In this document: positions 33,282 through 41,976 of the stretch, one piece after another
Layout: each line of letters begins with the position of its first letter
Position numbering within the stretch: the stretch's first letter is position 1
Source of the DNA: JANMOK01 sp031415055
Lineage (GTDB): Bacteria > Pseudomonadota > Alphaproteobacteria > Rhodobacterales > Rhodobacteraceae
Length of the DNA: 64,000 nucleotides
Assembly: GCA_031415055.1 (NCBI GenBank)
Contig: JANOQZ010000021.1
Coordinates: 1 to 64,000, forward strand
Direction of reading: 5' to 3'
Translations under genes and position numbers: made by a program
Notes under the pieces: generated by a model
Seen by the model: only the letters and a program-made list of their open reading frames with translations
What the model was told of the DNA's origin: nothing
Databases searched by the model: none

Positions 33282-34467
33282 GTTCAACACTCACTTTTCG
33301 AAAGGGCCCGTGGTCGGTCAGAACTTCTATTTCTTCGTCCACGGCATTGCGCTCGACCTTAAGATACTCCGCCACCGCCCGGCGAAATCCCGGATCGGCG
33401 ATCCAATGCAGCGAATAGATCGGCACCGGTAAGTATCCCCGCGCCAATTTGTGCTCGCCCTGAGCGCCGGCCTCAACCCGCGCCAAACCATGCTGAATGG
33501 CCCAGTCGATTGCTTGATAATAGCACAATTCAAAGTGAAGACAGGGGTGATCTTCGATGCAGCCCCAATACCGGCCATAAAGCGTATCACGACCAATAAA
33601 ATTCAGCGCCCCGGCCACAAACCGCCCGTTGCTTTCAGCCAGAACCAGCAGAATATCGTCGCGCATTTGGGCCTGCATTTGGTCAAAAAACCTTCGCGTC
33701 AAATACGGCGTGCCCCATTTGCGGCTGCCGGTGTCTTGATAGAATTTCCAGAAAGCATCCCAATGGCGCGGCTCGATTGCATCGCCGGTCAATGCCAGAA
33801 TGCGCCCGCCAAATGCCTGCGCTGTCGCGCGTTCCTTGTGGATCGCCTTGCGTTTGCGCGAGGATAGGGCCTTCAAAAATCCCTCAAAATCCTGATAATT
33901 CGCGTTCAGCCAATGGTATTGCTGGGTGACACGCTGCAAAAACCCCAATTCCGGCCCGGCGTCGAATTCATTTTCCCGACAAAAAGTGATGTGGGCCGAG
34001 GAAAGTTTGTTCTGCACAGCGAGGCGGATCATTCCTTCCGCCAGCACCGCTCTGCCAATTGTTTCCTCGCCGGGTAATGTCAAAAACCTGCGCCCGGTTG
34101 CCGGTGTAAACGGAACGGCGCATTGCAGTTTGGGGTAATAGGCGCCGCCCGCACGTTCCCAAGCCTGCGCCCAATTGTGATCGAAAATGTATTCGCCTTG
34201 ACTGTGCCCCTTGGCATAAAGCGGCATCACGCCAATGATTTGACCATCGCGTTGCGCCACCAAATGCCGCGCCTGCCAGCCCGAACGCCCGCCGACCGAG
34301 CCGCTGTCTTCCAACGCCTTCAGGAAGCGATAGGTGGTGAATGGATCAATCGGGCGACCGGGTTCGGGGCAAGCGCAGGCATCCCATTCCGGCTGGCTGA
34401 TGTCGCCCAGGCCGCCCAGCACATTGATCGAGATGTCGCCGCTTCCGTCCAATTGAACCCCCGTCAA
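33262..34467 (-). CDS. FemAB-like GNAT protein (DUF482 / peptidogalycan biosynthesis family)
   Basis: A 401-residue protein with two GNAT-like halves. ISQPEWDACAC, NPFTTYRFLKALEDSGSV-like PFTTYRFLKALE, YIFDHNWAQAWERAG and YYPKLQCAVPFTP are landmarks of the DUF482 family. SRKRKAIHKERATAQ near 208 and GRYWGCIEDHPCLHFELCYY near 300 follow. Members are proposed to act in cell-wall or aminoacyl-transfer reactions; direct proof is lacking. It starts with an ATGA overlap on the phosphodiesterase gene. Confidence 0.87.
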   Translation of the reverse strand: MTGVQLDGSGDISINVLGGLGDISQPEWDACACPEPGRPIDPFTTYRFLKALEDSGSVGGRSGWQARHLVAQRDGQIIGVMPLYAKGHSQGEYIFDHNWAQAWERAGGAYYPKLQCAVPFTPATGRRFLTLPGEETIGRAVLAEGMIRLAVQNKLSSAHITFCRENEFDAGPELGFLQRVTQQYHWLNANYQDFEGFLKALSSRKRKAIHKERATAQAFGGRILALTGDAIEPRHWDAFWKFYQDTGSRKWGTPYLTRRFFDQMQAQMRDDILLVLAESNGRFVAGALNFIGRDTLYGRYWGCIEDHPCLHFELCYYQAIDWAIQHGLARVEAGAQGEHKLARGYLPVPIYSLHWIADPGFRRAVAEYLKVERNAVDEEIEVLTDHGPFRKVSVEHARETD

Positions 34468-35210
34468 GTCACGGGTGCAGCATAGCCCTCAAACGTAATA
34501 TTGTCGGCAAATTTTCGCGCTTCGCCCTCTTGTGCCACAGATTTGATCGTCCAGCACAGAATTGCCAATCCGGTGGTCTTGGCACGGGCGACCGCTGGCG
34601 AGGCCAAGTCAGTTTTGTCGTGCGAAATGAATGACGCGTCCAATCTGTCCAGCGCGGCCATTGCCGCCAGTTCTTTGCGCCGCAACTCTGGCAGCATTGG
34701 CCAATCGGCTGCATTGAAATTGCAGGTGGTCAAACCTATCGGACGGTCGGATTGTCGTGCAAAAGCTGCAACGCTGTGGGGGTTAAACGACATGACCGCC
34801 ACCGGACCGGAATAGCTGCGCAATACTTCCGCCACCCGCGTTTCCAGCGGGCCGACGTTTGGCCCCAGACGGCCGTCCTGATCTTTCATCTCGATGAGCA
34901 ACGGCGCCTGCCCGGCAACAAGCGTCAGCATTTCCGCCAATGTTGCGATCATTTCGCCACCGACCAACAACGGCGTTCGTTTCAAAGCCGTGGCAGAGTA
35001 GCTATGCAACGACGCGCGACGCCCGGTTGACCGCAGCAAATCACTGTCGTGAAACACCATCGATTCGCCATCGGCGGACAGTTGAACGTCGCATTCGATG
35101 CCGTAACCAGCAGCAATCGCAGCAGAAAAAGCTGCTCGAGAATTCTCACCAATTCCGCGCGCAACGTCGTGCAAACCGCGATGTGCCAAGGGTTGCTTTA
35201 GAATTGGCAT
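34464..35210 (-). CDS. Glycerophosphodiester phosphodiesterase family protein
   Basis: A 248-residue GDPD TIM-barrel protein. LAHRGLHD with the catalytic His, GENSRAAFSAAIAAGYGIEC, DVQLSADGESMVFHD and LLIEMKDQ give the metal-binding and catalytic set. The substrate is probably glycerophosphodiesters from phospholipid turnover. ATG at 35210 is used; in-frame sequence further upstream overlaps ridA and is not family-like. It is in an operon with ridA, 16 bp upstream. Confidence 0.9.
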   Translation of the reverse strand: MPILKQPLAHRGLHDVARGIGENSRAAFSAAIAAGYGIECDVQLSADGESMVFHDSDLLRSTGRRASLHSYSATALKRTPLLVGGEMIATLAEMLTLVAGQAPLLIEMKDQDGRLGPNVGPLETRVAEVLRSYSGPVAVMSFNPHSVAAFARQSDRPIGLTTCNFNAADWPMLPELRRKELAAMAALDRLDASFISHDKTDLASPAVARAKTTGLAILCWTIKSVAQEGEARKFADNITFEGYAAPVT

Positions 35211-35226
35211 GGGCAAACAAACGCGA

Positions 35227-35691
35227 TCAGGCAATCTCGAAAATGCCTTCCACTTCCACGACGACGCCCAATGGCAATGACACCGAACCGACCGCAGATC
35301 GGGCGTGGCGGCCTTTGTCACCAAACACCTCGACCAGCAAGTCAGAGCAGCCGTTCATCACCTTGTGATGCTCGTCATAGTCCAACGACGCATTGATGAA
35401 CCCGGTTAGTTTGACCAACCGAACCACCCGGTCCAAATCGCCGCCGCAAGCGTTGCGCATATTCGCCATCAGCCAAATCGCGCAGGTCCGGGCGGCGGCA
35501 TAGCCCGATTCCAATGAAGTTCCGGCACCCATTTTGCCCTTCATCGGCCCGTTTGCATCGCGTGCAACTTGGCCGGAGACGAAAACCAGCTTGCCGCTTT
35601 GGACAAACGGCACGTAATTCGCGGCGGGGGCGGTGATTTCGGGTAGCGAAATACCCAAATCTGCCAATCGTTTGTCGATAATTCCAGCCAT
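35227..35691 (-). CDS. RidA family protein
   Basis: A 154-residue YjgF/YER057c/UK114 protein of the longer subtype. NYVPFVQSGKLVFVSGQVAR, GYAAARTCAIWLMANM and VNGCSD-like VMNGCSDLLVEVFG are present. The closing ARSAVGSVSLPLGVVVEVE has the conserved Arg-Ser. RidA proteins hydrolyse reactive enamine/imine intermediates. It is the first gene of a five-gene minus-strand run ending with hicB. Confidence 0.9.
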   Translation of the reverse strand: MAGIIDKRLADLGISLPEITAPAANYVPFVQSGKLVFVSGQVARDANGPMKGKMGAGTSLESGYAAARTCAIWLMANMRNACGGDLDRVVRLVKLTGFINASLDYDEHHKVMNGCSDLLVEVFGDKGRHARSAVGSVSLPLGVVVEVEGIFEIA

Positions 35692-35702
35692 CTTGAACTC
35701 CC

Positions 35703-36995
35703 CTAGGTCTCGCGGAACGCTTTGTTGAAATAGTCGAGGAACGGTCTGAGCAAGTAACTCAACGCCGTGCGTTCACCGGTTTGGATAAAGGCTGTCACGG
35801 GCATCCCGGGCAGCACTTGCAGCGTGCCCAGCTTTGTCAACTCGCCCACTTTTGGCACGATTTCTGCCGAATAATACGATTGGCCGGTGCGTTCGTCGGT
35901 GATCGAATCGGCGCTGACTTTGGTGACGCTGCCAAGCAACTGCGGCGTGGTGCGCGAATCAAACGCCGCAAACGTCAGGGTTGCGTCCTGACCGACGGTC
36001 ACATTATCGATCATAATGGGTTCAATCCGGCTGGAAATAATCCATGGCACGTCTTGCGGCACGATATACAGCACCGGCTCCGCCGCCCGCACCACCGAGC
36101 GCACCGCATGGACTTGCAAGCCATAAACGATCCCCGAAACCGGGGCCCGCAAATCAAGCCGATCCAGCGTTTCGTGCAGCCCGACGGCGCGTTGGCGCAG
36201 CTCATTTTCGCGCGTCTGCAAGTCGCGCAATGTCGTCGCCGCTTCCTCGCGCAGAGTCGATGCTTGCTTCAAGACTTCAATCTCAATCTCGGCAATCCTG
36301 CCGCGGCTTTCTGCGATACCTGCGGTTAATTCTCCGATACTGCCTTGCATGCCGGCCTGTTCACGCTGCAACGCCAACACTTTACCAGCCTGTGTCAGCC
36401 CCTGTTTCAACAGAGCTTGTTGGTCGACCAGTTCCTGACTCATCAAGTCCAATTGTGTCGTCACCGCCGCCAATTGCGCCTCGGTCCCTTCGATTTGCAG
36501 GCCGATTTGTGTCTGACGTTCGCGCAACTGGGCAATTTCTTCGCTTTGAGTCTTGCTGCGTGCTGCGAAAAGGCTCGCTTGACCGGCGATTAACCCGGCG
36601 ATGTCTTCGCTGCCTTCAGCGGCCAACAACAATTCGTCGTCAAAGGTGATCTCGCTCAAACCATCGCGTTCGGCCGAAAGCCGTCCGCGTCGCGCAATCA
36701 TTTCATAAAGCTGGTCTTCGATAATTTTCAGATCCGATTTGAGCAAGGTTTCGTCAAAGCGGATCAACACATTGCCCGCCTGTACCAAATCACCATCGTC
36801 AACCAATATTTCGCTGACAACACCGCCATCCGGGTGTTGCACGACCTGGCGGTTTTCTTCGACCTCCACACTACCCTCTGCAACAATCGCCCCGGCGATA
36901 TTTGCGGTGGCCGACCAAGTGCCGACACCGAACACCAAAACCGCCAGCGAACAGAACCCCACAAGTAACGGCATCCGCGCCGACCACGGGTTCAT
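35703..36995 (-). CDS. HlyD-family type I secretion periplasmic adaptor
   Basis: A 430-residue membrane-fusion protein. One N-terminal transmembrane segment (PLLVGFCSLAVLVFGVGTWS) is followed by a lipoyl-type strand (GGVVSEILVDDGDLVQAG). A long coiled coil rich in Gln/Glu/Leu spans about residues 95-275, then the RAPVSGIVYGLQVHAV half-motif and a beta-barrel. It pairs with the ABC protein upstream (ATGA overlap) and should span the periplasm to a TolC-like channel, which is not in the window. Confidence 0.93.
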   Translation of the reverse strand: MNPWSARMPLLVGFCSLAVLVFGVGTWSATANIAGAIVAEGSVEVEENRQVVQHPDGGVVSEILVDDGDLVQAGNVLIRFDETLLKSDLKIIEDQLYEMIARRGRLSAERDGLSEITFDDELLLAAEGSEDIAGLIAGQASLFAARSKTQSEEIAQLRERQTQIGLQIEGTEAQLAAVTTQLDLMSQELVDQQALLKQGLTQAGKVLALQREQAGMQGSIGELTAGIAESRGRIAEIEIEVLKQASTLREEAATTLRDLQTRENELRQRAVGLHETLDRLDLRAPVSGIVYGLQVHAVRSVVRAAEPVLYIVPQDVPWIISSRIEPIMIDNVTVGQDATLTFAAFDSRTTPQLLGSVTKVSADSITDERTGQSYYSAEIVPKVGELTKLGTLQVLPGMPVTAFIQTGERTALSYLLRPFLDYFNKAFRET

Positions 36996-38728
36996 GGCTT
37001 TTCTCCGCGCAGGGTCGGGGCAATCTGTTCAAAGTTTTTCAACTGCTCCTTCAGCACTTGGTCGCGCGGTCCAAACGCTTTGCGGGTGCCTTTGTCGATC
37101 ACCAAAAGCAAGTCGCATTCAGCAATTCCGGCGGGCCGATGCGCCATGATAATCACCGATTTTCCCTGCGTCTTCATTGTGCGAATGGCCGAGTTCAAAG
37201 CGTTAGACCCTTCGGCATCCAAGTTCGAGTTCGGCTCGTCCAAAACCAACACCATCGGGTCACCATACATTGCGCGAGCCAGCCCTATCCGCTGTTTTTG
37301 TCCGCCCGAAAGGCGTCCACCATTTTTGGAAATGATCGTATCATAACCCTGCGGCATCTGCTTGATCATCTCATGCGCCCCGGCCTTTTGTGCTGCGGCC
37401 ACTACCTTGGCCGGGTCGGGAGACTTTTCCAGTCGGGCAATATTTTCGGCGATTGTGCCGTTGAACAACACAACATCTTGCGGCAGATAGCCCAGATGCT
37501 TGCCAAGGTCATCCTCGCCATATTGGTCAATGGACGCACCATCCAGCCGCACCACCCCTGCCGCTGGTTTCCAGATACCGGTCAGAACCCGCGCCAGGGT
37601 CGATTTGCCCGAAGCACTTGCCCCAATCACACCCAAAGCATTGCCCGGTTCCAACCGAAAACTCAGCATGCGCAAAGTCGCAGTTTCTTCACCCGGCGGC
37701 ACCACCGTCAATTGATGTGCTTCCAGTATCGCCCGGGGCTTTGGCAGTGGCGTGCGCTGTGCATTTGCCGGAACCGAAGACAATATCACTTTCAGTGATT
37801 GCCAGCCCTGCCGCGCCCGCAAAACTTGCGGCCATTGTCCTATGGCTGCCTCGATTGGCGCCAAGGCACGTCCCAAAAGGATCGACCCGGCAATCATTGC
37901 GCCCGCTGTCATCTCGCCACGCAGCACCACCCACGCACCAAGGGCCAGCATCGCGGATTGCAGGAAGAAGCGGAACGTTTTCGACATGGTGGCAAAAGTG
38001 CCAGTCAAATCGGTCGAGGCAATGCTTTGTTTCAAAGCCTCGGCCCGCCGAACATGCCATCGCGCAACGGCGGCAGACTTCATCCCCAAACCACGAACCG
38101 CCTCGCCTTCCTGTCGCATTTCTTCGGCCATTGCATCGCTTTCCATCGCTGCCGACCCTGCCAATGCCACCGGTTTTTTGGTGAAAACTTGGTTGGCAAA
38201 AGTGATGCCGACCAAGATCAAGCCACCAGCGACCGCCATCCAACCCATATAGGGGTGGAACAGGAATATTGCCGCGACGAAAAACGGCGTAAACGGGATA
38301 TCAAAAATGGCAAAAAACACTGGCGAGGACAGGAACTTTTCCACCGCCTCAAGGTCTTTCAGCCCCGTTGCTGGTCGTGCGCGCTCGCGTCCAATGACGG
38401 AGCGATTCAACAAAACCTCAAACACACGGTCATCCAGCAGTGATTGCAGCCGCGCCCCGATCCGTCCGGCGACCCGACCCCGGGCATATTCAAGAAATCC
38501 CATGATCGCAAACAGCGCCGTCACAAGAATCGACAGCGCGACCAAAGTTTCTTCTGATCGACTTCCCAAAACCCGATCATAGACCTGCAGCATGAACAAC
38601 GGACCGGTCAGCATCAATATGTTGATGAAAACGCTGAACAAAAGCACCGCCCAGAACAGTCCGCGCCCGGTTTTTAGCGCCGCTTTCAGCTCGCGCTCAC
38701 CTTGCGCAGTTGATGCATTGTCCGCCAT
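36992..38728 (-). CDS. Type I secretion system permease/ATPase (PrtD/AprD type)
   Basis: A 578-residue ABC exporter half-molecule. The membrane domain (about residues 25-300) includes ILMLTGPLFMLQVYDRVLGS. The nucleotide-binding domain has Walker A GASASGKSTL near 371, LSGGQKQRIGLARAMYG as signature, Walker B LVLDEPNSNLD and a downstream IIMAHR switch His. No N-terminal C39 peptidase is present. ATG at 38728 has AAGGAAGG upstream. No RTX substrate gene lies next to it. Confidence 0.94.
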   Translation of the reverse strand: MADNASTAQGERELKAALKTGRGLFWAVLLFSVFINILMLTGPLFMLQVYDRVLGSRSEETLVALSILVTALFAIMGFLEYARGRVAGRIGARLQSLLDDRVFEVLLNRSVIGRERARPATGLKDLEAVEKFLSSPVFFAIFDIPFTPFFVAAIFLFHPYMGWMAVAGGLILVGITFANQVFTKKPVALAGSAAMESDAMAEEMRQEGEAVRGLGMKSAAVARWHVRRAEALKQSIASTDLTGTFATMSKTFRFFLQSAMLALGAWVVLRGEMTAGAMIAGSILLGRALAPIEAAIGQWPQVLRARQGWQSLKVILSSVPANAQRTPLPKPRAILEAHQLTVVPPGEETATLRMLSFRLEPGNALGVIGASASGKSTLARVLTGIWKPAAGVVRLDGASIDQYGEDDLGKHLGYLPQDVVLFNGTIAENIARLEKSPDPAKVVAAAQKAGAHEMIKQMPQGYDTIISKNGGRLSGGQKQRIGLARAMYGDPMVLVLDEPNSNLDAEGSNALNSAIRTMKTQGKSVIIMAHRPAGIAECDLLLVIDKGTRKAFGPRDQVLKEQLKNFEQIAPTLRGEKP

Positions 38729-38904
38729 TCGAACCTTCCTTGAGTTGCAATTTGCTTGCCTCATACGTGCTGGCGCGGCCAGTGTCACGCTTGCGCCACA
38801 GATTCGCCCATTCCGCTGCTTCCATCAATGGAAGTTTCCGTTTCAGGCGCTTATAAGCGTCTGTGCATCAAATTTATTAACCATCCACAAAGGCGCCTGA
38901 CATT

Positions 38905-39642
38905 TTGTCTTTTTTGCCCAAACCTCGTTTCGTCTTGGCGGTTTTGACAACGGCGCTTCTGTCTGCTTGTGCCGAATCTGATTTGTCGCGCGGAATCATT
39001 CACGACCCATATGAATCCGCTAACCGCAAAGTGCATGACACCAATGTTGCTGCAGACAAAGCCTTTCTGCATCCAACCGCCGAAATGTATGCGCAGGTAA
39101 CACCAGCGGGTGTTCGAACGATGATCGGCAATTTTTCGGGCAATTTGTCCGAGCCGCGCTATGCTGTGAACCATTTGCTGCAAGGCGACGTGCCAGGTTT
39201 TTTTGGCAGTGCCGGGCGATTTGTGCTGAATTCCACCCTTGGCATCGGCGGTTTGGCTGATCCGGCGGGCGAAATAGGTCTGTTCCAGAAACCCGCCGAT
39301 TTTGGCCAAACGATGGGGGCTTGGGGCATCAAAGAGGGGGCATATGTCGAATTGCCGCTATTAGGACCCAGTTCGGAACGTGACACCGCCGGTCGCATCG
39401 TTGATTTCCTAATCGACCCGGTCAACACATTCGCGCGTAAACCTGAAACAAATATCATCACTGCGGCAAAAGCACTTGATGTGTTGAACACGCGTCACGA
39501 TTTCGATGATGCAGTCAATTCTGTCCTCTACGAGTCGGAGGACAGTTACGCGCTGGCCCGGTTGATCTATCTTCAGTCAGTGCGCGGGGCGGCAGGCGGT
39601 GAGACGGTGTTGGAAGATTTGGAGGATCCCTATGCTCAATAA
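38905..39642 (+). CDS. mlaA: MlaA (VacJ) family lipoprotein
   Basis: A 245-residue outer-membrane lipoprotein that removes phospholipids from the outer leaflet. The signal peptide ends in a lipobox LLSAC (Cys near residue 22). DPYESANRKVHDTN, the RTMIGNFSGNLSEPRYAVNH helix, FVLNSTLGIGGLADPA and a GPSSERDTAGRIVDFLIDP segment are family hallmarks. The start is a TTG at 38905 with AAAGG upstream; no ATG fits. It overlaps mlaC by 11 bp. Confidence 0.9.
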   Translation: MSFLPKPRFVLAVLTTALLSACAESDLSRGIIHDPYESANRKVHDTNVAADKAFLHPTAEMYAQVTPAGVRTMIGNFSGNLSEPRYAVNHLLQGDVPGFFGSAGRFVLNSTLGIGGLADPAGEIGLFQKPADFGQTMGAWGIKEGAYVELPLLGPSSERDTAGRIVDFLIDPVNTFARKPETNIITAAKALDVLNTRHDFDDAVNSVLYESEDSYALARLIYLQSVRGAAGGETVLEDLEDPYAQ

Positions 39643-40246
39643 CGCAAAGACCAGCCGACGCGCGGTGTTGTTGGCCCTTGGCGCGTTTGGCGCATTGGCG
39701 ATTGTCCCGTTTCCGGCACTCGCCGCGTCGCCAGCACAAGCCGAAGCGATGATCACCAAAGTCGTGGCCGAAGTGCAGTCGATCATCAACACCGGCAAGG
39801 GCGAAGCCGCGATGTTGCGCGACTTTGAAGCGATATTCTCAAGCTATGCTGACGTGCCAATCATCGCCAAATCGGCACTCGGCGCGCCTTGGCGTGGTGC
39901 TTCGGCTGACCAGCAGAAACGCTTTGTTGCCGCCTTCAGGGGCTACATCAGCCGCAAATATGGCAAGCAATTCCGCGCCTTCATTGGTGGCCAGATCACG
40001 ATTGTCCGCTCGCGCGATGCCGGTCAAAAGGGCATTTTGGTTGAAACCCAAGCAAAATTGCAAGGCCAAGCCCCTTTTTCGGTTGAATGGCAAGTTTCCG
40101 ACGGCTCTGGCCGTCTAAAATTCGTCAACCTCAACATCGAAGGTATTTGGCTGCTAACGACCGAACGCGAAGAAATTGGCTCATTGCTCGACAGGCGGGG
40201 TGGGGATTTGGACAGATTGATCGCCGATTTACCCGGACTGGGCTGA
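39632..40246 (+). CDS. mlaC: MlaC/Ttg2D-family phospholipid-binding protein
   Basis: A 204-residue periplasmic protein that ferries phospholipids between the MlaA complex and the inner-membrane MlaFEDB transporter. A twin-Arg-like SRRAVLLALGAFGALAIVPF signal is followed by the MlaC fold: ADVPIIAKSALGAPWRGASA, QQKRFVAAFRGYISRKYG and FVNLNIEGIWLLTTEREE. GGAGGA lies upstream of the ATG at 39632. Coupled to mlaA; the ABC part of the system is not in the window. Confidence 0.92.
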   Translation: MLNNAKTSRRAVLLALGAFGALAIVPFPALAASPAQAEAMITKVVAEVQSIINTGKGEAAMLRDFEAIFSSYADVPIIAKSALGAPWRGASADQQKRFVAAFRGYISRKYGKQFRAFIGGQITIVRSRDAGQKGILVETQAKLQGQAPFSVEWQVSDGSGRLKFVNLNIEGIWLLTTEREEIGSLLDRRGGDLDRLIADLPGLG

Positions 40247-40439
40247 TTTAGAATAATCGCGTTAAAGGCCATCTCGAACATCCAGAAAAACAGTGTATCG
40301 GTCGCGACGATCAACGTCGTCATGCGGTTTTGCTCGACTTGGAACTTGAAAATCCGTAGCCTTCGCCAAGTCAAGATAGCGCCGCAAATGCTGTCATTGA
40401 GTAAAGGTGATTTTCGGACAATCCAGAATGGGGTAAGAG

Positions 40440-41339
40440 ATGTCACAGGTTTCGTCAGGTTCCTTCAAGATTGCCGAGGAAACGTTTGGCAAGGCAGTGG
40501 AAGTCGCACCAAATTTCTGGATCATCGCCACCCGGCACCATCCCGCTGGCTCGAAACACCAGCCTGAAATCAATAATCGTTGCCTGATCTTTCGGCTTAA
40601 TGATTCAACTGCCAACAATCAGCCGGTGTTGCTTGTCGCCAATGCGGTAGATGCGTCTGCACTGCCGGAAGTTCGTCGCATTGAACACGAAACGGGCGCG
40701 CCAATCCGCTATCTGATAGCCGCCGGGGCGGGGCACAATCTCAATCTGGTCGAATGGCACGATGCGTTGCCAGAGGTAACACTTTTGGTTGGTCCAGCGC
40801 GAATTCCCCGTGTCGCTGCCGGACGAAAGCTTGCGTCTTCACCGCGCTTCAGGGTTTTTGACCAAGATGACCCGCTGCCGATGTTTCATGGCCAACTCGA
40901 GGCATTGAATTTCGACGGGATTGCTGGCGCTCGGGAAAACGTCACTCCCAAAGAGGGCGGCAAGGACACCAAAATCGCTTTCTTCGTCAACATGTTTACC
41001 AGCATGCCGTTCAAAGACCCTCATGATGAGCTTTGGCTGTATCACTTGGCGTCCAAGACCTTAATAGGTGGCGAAAATCTTGGTTGGAATCTCAGTAAGC
41101 CATCGCTGGCGGGCATGACTCTGATGATCCGCATGATGATGAAAGCCGATCAGTTATATGTCATGACGATGCCGCGCCCCGTGCTCGACAAGGCACGCGT
41201 CAAGGCGAACTGGCTGAAAGTTTTGGCTTGGCCCGCCGAAAACGTGCTGTCTTACCACGATTCGGTCGGAACCGGCTGCATCGGTGGCGGGCAGGCCGCA
41301 TTGCGGGCTGCGGTCGAGAAAAGCAAACAATTGGCTTGA
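40440..41339 (+). CDS. Hypothetical protein, possible metallo-beta-lactamase-like fold (DUF4336-like)
   Basis: A 299-residue cytosolic protein. An N-terminal VAPNFWIIATRHHPAG, then VLLVANAVDA, IRYLIAAGAGHNLNLVEWHD and LPEVTLLVGPARIPR follow the strand order of DUF4336 proteins, which are degenerate metallo-beta-lactamase relatives. A full HxHxDH motif is absent, so hydrolase activity is doubtful. An exact family could not be settled. It converges with the peroxiredoxin gene. Confidence 0.6.
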   Translation: MSQVSSGSFKIAEETFGKAVEVAPNFWIIATRHHPAGSKHQPEINNRCLIFRLNDSTANNQPVLLVANAVDASALPEVRRIEHETGAPIRYLIAAGAGHNLNLVEWHDALPEVTLLVGPARIPRVAAGRKLASSPRFRVFDQDDPLPMFHGQLEALNFDGIAGARENVTPKEGGKDTKIAFFVNMFTSMPFKDPHDELWLYHLASKTLIGGENLGWNLSKPSLAGMTLMIRMMMKADQLYVMTMPRPVLDKARVKANWLKVLAWPAENVLSYHDSVGTGCIGGGQAALRAAVEKSKQLA

Positions 41340-41414
41340 TCAATCGAGAAGGCCAACCACTGATCAAATCTGCTTTTGCAAGTTGGCAGCGGATCGATAT
41401 TGGAAACGACTAAA

Positions 41415-41900
41415 CTACAACTGTGCCAGCATGTTCTCGCCGCCGGAAATCTCGCAGCCACTTTTGATTTCGGGGTTAAAGATTTTAACCACGCCGTCAT
41501 CAACCAACATCGAATAGCGTTTGTTGCGATTGAACATGCCTTCGGCCGGGGTGTCGGCCTTCAGCCCGGTGAAGCGCGCGAATTCGCTGGCAGTGTCGGC
41601 CAACATGACGATACCTGCGTCGGTCGCGCCGGTGCTTTCGCCCCAACGACGCATAACGTGACTGTCGTTGACCGCGATACAATAGATCGCGTCTACTCCT
41701 TTTGCCCGCAAAGCATCGGCGATACGAATGAAGCTAGGCACATGCGCGCTATCGCAAGTGGGAGTGAACGCCCCGGGAACGGCAAAGATAACCACTTTGC
41801 GACCGGGTAGAATTTCGGAAAAGCGAACTTGTTTTGGTCCATTCGAAGTTTGAACAGCGAACACAGCTTCGGGCAGTTTTTGGCCGACTTCAATGGGCAT
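41415..41900 (-). CDS. Peroxiredoxin (Prx5/AhpC-TSA type)
   Basis: A 161-residue thiol peroxidase. PGAFTPTCDSAHVPSFI contains the peroxidatic Cys near residue 50. KGVDAIYCIAVNDSHVMRRW and LADTASEFARFTGL follow the Prx5 pattern. SGCEISGGENMLAQL supplies a possible resolving Cys near 151. It reduces H2O2 and alkyl hydroperoxides, probably with glutathione/glutaredoxin. It is divergent from the FAD reductase gene, 76 bp away. Confidence 0.94.
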   Translation of the reverse strand: MPIEVGQKLPEAVFAVQTSNGPKQVRFSEILPGRKVVIFAVPGAFTPTCDSAHVPSFIRIADALRAKGVDAIYCIAVNDSHVMRRWGESTGATDAGIVMLADTASEFARFTGLKADTPAEGMFNRNKRYSMLVDDGVVKIFNPEIKSGCEISGGENMLAQL

Positions 41901-41976
41901 GGGCCATCCTTTCGGGGTGATTGCGCGGGTCCGCCTCGGTCATATAGGGTCGCAGCGAAACTGAACAGGGGTGTGC

